This document shows, one piece after another, positions 59,212 through 64,000 of a stretch of 64,000 nucleotides of DNA (its first letter is position 1; every line of letters starts with the position of its first letter). The stretch is from contig UQZM01000001.1 in assembly GCA_900545615.1 (NCBI GenBank), positions 1 through 64,000 on the forward strand, in the 5' to 3' direction. The notes beneath the pieces are model-generated. The model had not been told where the DNA came from. It searched no databases and saw only the letters and a program-made list of their open reading frames with translations. A program made the translations under genes and the position numbers. Source of the stretch: an uncultured Collinsella sp. (lineage in GTDB: Bacteria; Actinomycetota; Coriobacteriia; Coriobacteriales; Coriobacteriaceae).

Positions 59212-59802
59212 ATGTTCAAAGGTGTTGCATCGCGCGCACTGGGCGTGTTCGCGCTGTTTACCGTTGTCTGCGGCCTGGGCTATACGCTCGTCGTGACCGG
59301 CATCGCCCAGGTTGCGTTCCCGTATCAGGCGAACGGTTCGCTCATCAAGGTCGACGACAAGATTGTGGGCTCCGAGCTGATCGGCCAGAACTTCGAGGAT
59401 GAGGACCACATGTGGGGCCGCATCCAGAACGTGACTATCGTCGAGGGGGAGGACGGCGGGCTCATGGCCTACGGCACCCCGTCCAATTTGTCCCCGGCGA
59501 GTGAGGAGTACCGGCAGCTTGTGGACGCGCGCGTCGAGAAGATTCGCGCCTTCAACCCCGATGCCGGCATGGATGCCGTGCCCGTCGACCTGGTGACGTG
59601 TTCCGGCTCAGGGCTCGACCCCGATATCTCTCCCGATGCCGCCGAGTACCAGGTACCGCGCCTGGCGAAGGCCACGGGCAAGAGCGAAGGCGAGGTGCGC
59701 GAGATCATCGCCCAGTGCACCAAGGGCCGATTCCTGGGCGTGTTCGGCGAGCCCACGGTCAACGTGCTCAAGGTGAACCTTATGCTGGACGGCGCGCTGT
59801 AG
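59212..59802 (+). CDS. kdpC: KdpC subunit
   Basis: 196 aa. One N-terminal membrane helix (GVFALFTVVCGLGYTLVVTG) is followed by the periplasmic-side KdpC domain with GSELIGQNFEDEDHMWGRIQ, SNLSPASEEY, VPVDLVTCSGSGLDPDISP and VNVLKVNLMLD at the end. ATG 59212 is behind GTGGAGG; a GTG at 59200 overlaps that site. Last gene of kdpFABC. Confidence 0.95.
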   Translation: MFKGVASRALGVFALFTVVCGLGYTLVVTGIAQVAFPYQANGSLIKVDDKIVGSELIGQNFEDEDHMWGRIQNVTIVEGEDGGLMAYGTPSNLSPASEEYRQLVDARVEKIRAFNPDAGMDAVPVDLVTCSGSGLDPDISPDAAEYQVPRLAKATGKSEGEVREIIAQCTKGRFLGVFGEPTVNVLKVNLMLDGAL

Positions 59803-59865
59803 GTGAGGGAGTGGCGGATGAGGGCATGACTGACTATCTGAGCCCTCAATTCCACTCCGCCCATC

Positions 59866-59937
59866 AGTTGCGGTGGAATACGGACTGTTTTGCCTGTCAA
59901 AAGCCTCATCTACTCCGTATTCCACCGCAACTTTTTT
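59866..59937. repeat. Long palindrome, AGTTGCGGTGRAATACGGA family (copy 2)
   Basis: AGTTGCGGTGGAATACGGA (59866-59884) pairs perfectly with TCCGTATTCCACCGCAACT (59914-59932), then T6. It matches the element at 51457 over about 80 bases with only a few changes, including CCGCCCATC just before the left arm. Here it would end kdpFABC transcription. Confidence 0.85.
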
Positions 59938-60050
59938 GTGAGGGTCGGGATTGAAGGTGGGGAGTGCGAGCGAGTGCGAATGCAGCGGATACTGATACGA
60001 TAGGTACGTTAGCAACTGCCGCCGAGCGGCTCAAACGAAAGGAACCCTGT

Positions 60051-62000
60051 ATGGAGTCATCCGCCTACCCGATGCTCTTTAGCCCGATCAAGGTCGGTAC
60101 GACCGAGGTCAAGAACCGCGTCTTTATGCCGCCGGTGTCCACGAACCTGGCCGATCATGGCTATGTGACCGACGATTTGGTCGATCATTACCGTGCCCGC
60201 GCCAAGGGCGGCGTGGGCCTGATCATCACCGAGGTCGTGACGGTCGAGCCCACCTATACCTATCTGCCGGGTGACATGTGCTGCTACGACGATACGTTTA
60301 TCCCCGGCTGGGAAAAGCTCGCCGCGGCCGTCCACGAGTACGGCTGCAAGATCATGCCGCAGCTCTTCCACCCCGCTTACATGGCCTTTAACATTCCGGG
60401 CACGCCGCGCCTGATCGCTCCGTCTTTTGTGGGCCCGTCCTATGCCCGCGAGGCACCGCGCCCCATCACGGTCGACGAGATTCACGAGCTCACGCATCAG
60501 TTTGGCGACGCTGCCGTTCGTATGCAGAAGGCTGGCGTCGATGGCGTTGAAGTCCATGCGGCACACGCCCACGGCATGCTCGGCGGCTTTTTGACTCCGC
60601 TCTACAACAAGCGTACCGACGAGTATGGTGGCTCGCTCGACGCCCGTATGCGCTTTTTGCTCGAGGTCATCGCCGAGATTCGTGAGCGCTGCGGCAAGGA
60701 CTTCATCATCGACGTTCGTATCTCGGGCGATGAGTACACCGATGGCGGCCTGACCCTCAACGACATGATCTATGTCTCGCGTCGCTTGGAGAAGGCCGGC
60801 GTCGACATGATTCACGTGTCGGGCGGTACCACCATCAAGCGCGGCTCCGCAATTCCCGCCGCCGGTACCCAGCAGGCCTCGCATGCCGCCTGCTCGCGCG
60901 AGATCAAAAAGCACGTCAACATTCCCGTCGCCACCGTCGGTCGCATTAACGAGGCCTGGATCGCCGAGGAGCTGATCGAGGACGGCGCTGCCGACATCTG
61001 CATGATGGGCCGCGCCAATCTGTGCGATGCCGAGTTCTGCAATAAGGCCGCTGCCGGCAACGCCGACGATATCCGCCCCTGCATTGGCTGCCTGCGCTGC
61101 CTGAACGGCATTATGTTTGGCAAGCGTATCTCCTGCACCGTCAACCCCGATGTTGAGCGCGACGAGGCCGGTTACGAGCCTGCCGCCGAGGCCAAGAACG
61201 TACTGGTTGTGGGCGCTGGTCCTGCGGGCATGGAGGCGGCGTTCATTGCCGCCAAGCGCGGCCACAACGTGGTGCTCGTGGACAAGCAGGACGAACCGGG
61301 CGGCGAGATGCGCATCGCGGCCGTTCCGCCGGCAAAGCAGGAGCTCACCCGCGTGATCAAGTATCAGTATCGTCGCCTGGCCGAGGCCGGCGTGAAGTGC
61401 GTATTTGGCACCGAGCTTACTGCCGAGGACATTCAGCGCGACTACGCCGGGTATGAGGTTGTCCTGGCCTATGGCGCCGAGCCTATCGCTCCGGCCTTTA
61501 TGCGGGGCTTTAAGCAGGTCATGACGGCTGACGACCTGCTGGGCGGCAATGCCTTCCCGGGCAAGAAGATCGTCATCGTGGGCGGCGGCACCGTCGGCTG
61601 CGAGACGGCCGACTATCTGGCTCCGCTGGTCAACGACCTGTCGCCGGCAAACCGCGACGTCACCGTCATCGAGATGACCAAGACGCTCGCCGCCAACGAA
61701 GGTGGCGCCGGTCGCGCGGTGCTCATCACGCGCATGCTCTCCAAGGGCGTCCACGTGCTGACCGAGGCCAAGGTGACCGAGATTACCGAGGATGCCATCA
61801 GCTATGAGAAGGATGGCGAGATCCACACCATCGCCGATGCCGATACGCTGGTGCTTGCCATGGGTTATCGTCCCAATACCAAGCTGGCCGACGACCTTGC
61901 CGCTGCCGGCGTTGCCACCCACGTGCTGGGCGATGCCAACAAGTGCGGCAACATCCGCGATGCCATCGGCGATGGCTACAAGGTTGCCTGCGAACTCTAG
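60051..62000 (+). CDS. Old Yellow Enzyme-family NADH:flavin oxidoreductase (2,4-dienoyl-CoA reductase type)
   Basis: 649 aa. The N-terminal TIM barrel binds FMN (LFSPIKVGTTEVKNRVFMPP, GVDGVEVHAAHAHGML, NKRTDEYGGSLDARMRFLLE). A [4Fe-4S] site CIGCLRCLNGIMFGKRISC follows near residue 345, then an FAD/NADH part with VLVVGAGPAGMEAAFIAAKR and IVIVGGGTVGCETADYL. This layout is that of FadH, BaiCD/BaiH and other enoate reductases of gut anaerobes. Substrate cannot be assigned: dienoyl-CoA, bile-acid intermediates, phenolic acids and xenobiotics are all possible. ATG 60051 is behind GAAAGGA; a frame start at 59964 is not supported. Confidence 0.9.
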   Translation: MESSAYPMLFSPIKVGTTEVKNRVFMPPVSTNLADHGYVTDDLVDHYRARAKGGVGLIITEVVTVEPTYTYLPGDMCCYDDTFIPGWEKLAAAVHEYGCKIMPQLFHPAYMAFNIPGTPRLIAPSFVGPSYAREAPRPITVDEIHELTHQFGDAAVRMQKAGVDGVEVHAAHAHGMLGGFLTPLYNKRTDEYGGSLDARMRFLLEVIAEIRERCGKDFIIDVRISGDEYTDGGLTLNDMIYVSRRLEKAGVDMIHVSGGTTIKRGSAIPAAGTQQASHAACSREIKKHVNIPVATVGRINEAWIAEELIEDGAADICMMGRANLCDAEFCNKAAAGNADDIRPCIGCLRCLNGIMFGKRISCTVNPDVERDEAGYEPAAEAKNVLVVGAGPAGMEAAFIAAKRGHNVVLVDKQDEPGGEMRIAAVPPAKQELTRVIKYQYRRLAEAGVKCVFGTELTAEDIQRDYAGYEVVLAYGAEPIAPAFMRGFKQVMTADDLLGGNAFPGKKIVIVGGGTVGCETADYLAPLVNDLSPANRDVTVIEMTKTLAANEGGAGRAVLITRMLSKGVHVLTEAKVTEITEDAISYEKDGEIHTIADADTLVLAMGYRPNTKLADDLAAAGVATHVLGDANKCGNIRDAIGDGYKVACEL

Positions 62001-62010
62001 TCAACCCCTT

Positions 62011-62073
62011 GGTGCATGGGGGTCAGGCTACTTTGCACCAACTTGGTGCATGTAAACCTGACCCCATTGCACC
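62011..62073. repeat. Nested palindrome, GGTGCATGGGGGTCAGG family
   Basis: GGTGCATGGGGGTCAGG (62011-62027) pairs with CCTGACCCCATTGCACC (62057-62073). Inside, TGCACCAA-C-TTGGTGCA (62034-62050) forms a second perfect palindrome that repeats the outer GGTGCA motif. No T-tract. Confidence 0.7.
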
Positions 62074-62084
62074 AGTCGATAGCA

Positions 62085-62124
62085 AAAAACGGCGGCCGTC
62101 CCGTGTTGGGGCGGCCGCCGTTTG
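62085..62124. terminator. Bidirectional terminator
   Basis: AAACGGCGGCCGTCCC pairs with GGGGCGGCCGCCGTTT around GTGTT, with A-run and T-run on the outer sides. It serves the reductase gene on + and the RpiB-family gene on -. Confidence 0.9.
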
Positions 62125-62148
62125 CGTTCGCTGCGATGGGTCGTGCGA

Positions 62149-62790
62149 TTAGAGACCCAGGAGCTCCTTGACCTTGGCGATGATTGCCTCGTCGGTGGCG
62201 TTGGCGAAGAAGTACTCCTGGAAGTGCTCGCCAGCCAGGGCACCCTTGACCAGGTCCTGGTCGATCTCGCCCAGGACGTCGACGAGCGGACGCATGGTCA
62301 CAGCGCGGACGCCGTCGAGGATCTTCTTGTTGCGCTGCTCGGGCTCAACGCGCTCGGCAGGATAGCCGTTGCCCGAGCCGAAGCCGAAGAGCTTCTCGAA
62401 GGTGTACTCGAGGTTGAGCTCCTGGCCCCAGCCGTTCTTGAGGGCGAAGGGCATGGCGACGGCGTTACCATCGTTGACCTGGGCAAAGGTGTAGGCATCC
62501 AGCGGGTCGGCGACATGGCCGCACAGAACACCGGGGAAGGAGTTGCAGGCGAGCATGGCGCCCTCGCCGGTGCCGCAGCCGGTCACGACATAGTCGGCAG
62601 CGCCTGAGTTGAGCAGCACGGCGGCGAGGATGCCGTTCTGAACGTAGGTGAGCGGCTTGGAGTCGGCATCGGCATACATACCGTAGTTAAAGACGGTGTG
62701 GCCCATGGGCTCGACAACCTTCTTAAGGGCAGCCTCGATCATGGGGTTCTTGGAGTTCTGAGAGTTCTCGTTGATGAGAGCGATCTTCAT
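62149..62790 (-). CDS. dhuI: RpiB/LacAB-family sugar isomerase, probably DhuI
   Basis: 213 aa. The RpiB fold is shown by MKIALINENSQNSKNPMIEA, DYVVTGCGTGEGAMLACNSF (active-site Cys region) and VLCGHVADPLDAYTFAQVND. It is longer than RpiB (about 150 aa), with a C-terminal region FFANATDEAIIAKVKELLGL. In streptococci a protein of this family, DhuI, converts the keto form of unsaturated uronate to 3-deoxy-D-glycero-2,5-hexodiulosonate, the job of KduI elsewhere. The KduD/DhuD-type dehydrogenase upstream supports that role. AAAGG precedes the ATG. RpiB proper is the alternative. Confidence 0.8.
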   Translation of the reverse strand: MKIALINENSQNSKNPMIEAALKKVVEPMGHTVFNYGMYADADSKPLTYVQNGILAAVLLNSGAADYVVTGCGTGEGAMLACNSFPGVLCGHVADPLDAYTFAQVNDGNAVAMPFALKNGWGQELNLEYTFEKLFGFGSGNGYPAERVEPEQRNKKILDGVRAVTMRPLVDVLGEIDQDLVKGALAGEHFQEYFFANATDEAIIAKVKELLGL

Positions 62791-62816
62791 AGCGAAGTAC
62801 CTTTCCTATTTCTAAC

Positions 62817-62879
62817 TTGCGGTGAAATAGTTCCTATTCGTCCCGATGATGGCCTATTCAGGAACTATTTCACCGCAAC
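62817..62879. repeat. Long palindrome, TTGCGGTGAAATAGTTCCT arms
   Basis: TTGCGGTGAAATAGTTCCT (62817-62835) and AGGAACTATTTCACCGCAA (62861-62879) are perfect 19-bp complements. The outer TTGCGGTGAAATA is shared with the elements at 51.5 and 59.9 kb, but the inner part differs. Confidence 0.8.
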
Positions 62880-62916
62880 TACTAAATGAACCTAAATGTG
62901 GGAGCGCGGTGAGCGA

Positions 62917-63014
62917 GCGGGCTTGAGACGGAGCAGGTTGCCTTGAAAGAGGAGGGAAGCGTACTTGGGTACGCGACCGACGATTGAAAGGCAAGATGCC
63001 CGTCTCAAGCCCGC
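62917..63014. repeat. 98-bp palindromic element, 15-bp arms, 68-base core (copy 2)
   Basis: GCGGGCTTGAGACGG (62917-62931) and CCGTCTCAAGCCCGC (63000-63014) enclose a 68-base core with GAAAGAGGAGGGAAGCGTAC and GGTACGCGACCGACGATTGA. The core is that of the element at 16388-16485 in the other orientation, with an inner stem changed in pairs (GCCTT/AAGGC here, GACGT/ACGTC there). It ends 8 bases before the kduD stop codon. Confidence 0.85.
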
Positions 63015-63021
63015 GCAGCGC

Positions 63022-63831
63022 CTACTGGGGCTGCTTGCCGATGTATGCGAGGATGCCGCCGTCGACGTAGAGGATGTGGCCGTTGACGAAGTTCGAGGCG
63101 TCGGAAGCCAGGAACACGGCGGGGCCCTTCAGGTCCTCGGGCGTGCCCCAACGGGCGGCCGGGGTCTTGGCGATGATGAACTGGTCAAACGGGTGACGGC
63201 TGCCATCGGGCTGCGTCTCGCGCAGCGGCGCGGTCTGCGGCGTGGCGATATAGCCAGGCCCAATGCCGTTGCACTGGATGTTGGCCTCGCCAAACTCGGA
63301 GCAGATATTCTTGGTGAGCATCTTGAGTCCGCCCTTGGCAGCGGCGTAGCCAGCGATGGTCTCGCGGCCAAGCTCGCTCATCATCGAGCAGATGTTGATG
63401 ATCTTGCCGTGACCCTTGGCGATCATGCCGGGCAGGCAGGTCTTGGAGACGATGAACGGGGCGTTAAGATCGATGTCGACGACGCGACGGAAGTCCTCGG
63501 CGCTCATGTCGAGCATGGGGGTGCGCTGGATAACACCTGCATTGTTGACCAGGATGTCGGGCGTGGTGCCAAAATCGGCCTCGATCTTGGCGACGAGCTC
63601 GGCGACGACGGCCTCGTCAGTGACATCGGCCACGTAGCCGTGAGCCTCAAAGCCCAGCTCGCGGTAGTGCTTCTCGGCCTCGGCGACCTTGTCGGCGTGG
63701 CGGGCGTTAAAGGCGATCTTGGCGCCGGCCTCGCCGAGCGCCTCGGCAATGGCCATGCCAATGCCGTAGGTGGCGCCGGTCACGAGTGCGACCTTGCCAT
63801 CCAGGCGGAAGCTGTCCATAAGATCAGACAT
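63022..63831 (-). CDS. kduD: KduD/DhuD-type 2-keto-3-deoxygluconate dehydrogenase (SDR)
   Basis: 269-aa short-chain dehydrogenase. Nucleotide motif TGATYGIGMAIAEALG, NNAG at DILVNNAGVIQR, and catalytic Ser-Tyr-Lys (ICSMMSELG, then YAAAKGG) are present. The order and sequence match 2-deoxy-D-gluconate 3-dehydrogenase/KduD and DhuD, which reduce 3-deoxy-D-glycero-2,5-hexodiulosonate to KDG. ATG 63831 follows AAAGGA; the longer start at 63858 lies above that site. It should be co-transcribed with the RpiB-family gene 231 bases downstream and shares an operator with the uxa operon. Confidence 0.9.
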   Translation of the reverse strand: MSDLMDSFRLDGKVALVTGATYGIGMAIAEALGEAGAKIAFNARHADKVAEAEKHYRELGFEAHGYVADVTDEAVVAELVAKIEADFGTTPDILVNNAGVIQRTPMLDMSAEDFRRVVDIDLNAPFIVSKTCLPGMIAKGHGKIINICSMMSELGRETIAGYAAAKGGLKMLTKNICSEFGEANIQCNGIGPGYIATPQTAPLRETQPDGSRHPFDQFIIAKTPAARWGTPEDLKGPAVFLASDASNFVNGHILYVDGGILAYIGKQPQ

Positions 63832-63888
63832 AGCGATCCTTTCAAAAGAAACGTTCATCTATATAAGTCTTGCTTTTAATACAAGCTC

Positions 63889-63894
63889 AGTATA
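63889..63894 (-). promoter_or_regulatory. Possible -10 box of kduD
   Basis: TATACT on the - strand about 58 bases before the start codon. No good -35 box is seen. The operator lies about 42 bases further upstream. Confidence 0.35.
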
Positions 63895-63935
63895 GGAGAA
63901 GAGGAGGAATTGACGCCCCTATTCTCCTAAAAATA

Positions 63936-63969
63936 GGTGAACGTTCACTTTTAAAAGGTGAACGGTTGA
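63936..63969. promoter_or_regulatory. LacI-type operator pair near kduD
   Basis: GGTGAACGTTCACT (63936-63949) contains the perfect palindrome GTGAACGTTCAC and matches the uxa operators. A degenerate copy, GGTGAACGGTTGA, starts at 63957, its centre 21 bases (two helical turns) away. It may serve kduD on the - strand, or a gene beyond the right edge. 63970-64000 shows nothing. Confidence 0.7.
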
Positions 63970-64000
63970 AATCGGTTGTCGCGATGCCCTTACTCGCTTT

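Noticed and set aside
57043..59409. 788-codon open frame antisense to kdpB
   Set aside because: Codon-bias shadow of kdpB with no ribosome site and no protein-like pattern.

Overview
The window reads as GC-rich chromosomal DNA of an anaerobic gut actinobacterium of the class Coriobacteriia, most likely a Collinsella-type organism. This is inferred from codon use, the mix of actinobacterial and Firmicute-like gene families, fermentative metabolism (PEP carboxylase, lactate racemase, uronate breakdown, Feo iron uptake) and many long palindromic intergenic elements. No species-level claim is made. Genes are dense, mostly on the + strand, and nearly all are recognisable housekeeping or nutrient-use functions. 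No phage, transposase, rRNA or CRISPR array was seen.

Layout. 1-4.6 kb: tail of an upstream gene, an unknown 813-aa protein, an AAA ATPase with a six-fold TGYTAAA array in its leader, a tRNA-Ser(GCU), and tRNA-end fragments behind it. 4.6-11.3 kb: cell-envelope and phosphate signalling, namely a D,D-carboxypeptidase divergent from a VanRS-like two-component system, then a lone pstB followed by a PhoB/PhoR-like pair. 11.5-14.1 kb: a compact Wzz/BY-kinase/PHP-phosphatase polysaccharide control module and a GNAT acetyltransferase. 14.3-21.7 kb: htpG and two paralogous YhgE/Pip membrane proteins. 21.9-30.3 kb: DMT transporter, M20 amidohydrolase plus MFS transporter, hisS and ppc. 30.8-35.4 kb: a lactate-racemase locus with larA-larD on + and larB-larC-tetR convergent on -. 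35.5-38.8 kb: serB, aspS and an HPr-like protein. 39.0-42.4 kb: feoA-feoA-feoB and a Cys-rich FeoB-associated protein. 42.5-50.0 kb: a LacI regulator and the galacturonate operon uxaC-transporter-uxaB-uxaA. 50.2-51.4 kb: a GltD-like oxidoreductase. 51.5-59.8 kb: kdpDE divergent from kdpFABC. 60.0-63.8 kb: an Old-Yellow-Enzyme reductase, then on the - strand an RpiB-family isomerase (DhuI-like) and KduD/DhuD.

How the parts connect. The uronate genes in the middle and at the right end share the operator GTGAACGTTCAC, so the LacI protein at 42.5 kb probably controls both galacturonate (Uxa) and unsaturated-uronate (Dhu/Kdu) routes, which meet at 2-keto-3-deoxygluconate. The lar genes would make and use the nickel-pincer cofactor for lactate racemisation, but LarC lacks its C-terminal half here.

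The most unusual signal is not a gene. Several intergenic gaps hold long palindromic elements in which a conserved structured core is bracketed by perfectly complementary arms of fixed length. The arm sequence differs completely between copies (29-bp arms at 30.4 and 32.9 kb; 15-bp arms at 16.4 and 63.0 kb), and further palindrome families lie at 4.0, 38.3, 51.5/59.9, 62.0 and 62.8 kb.
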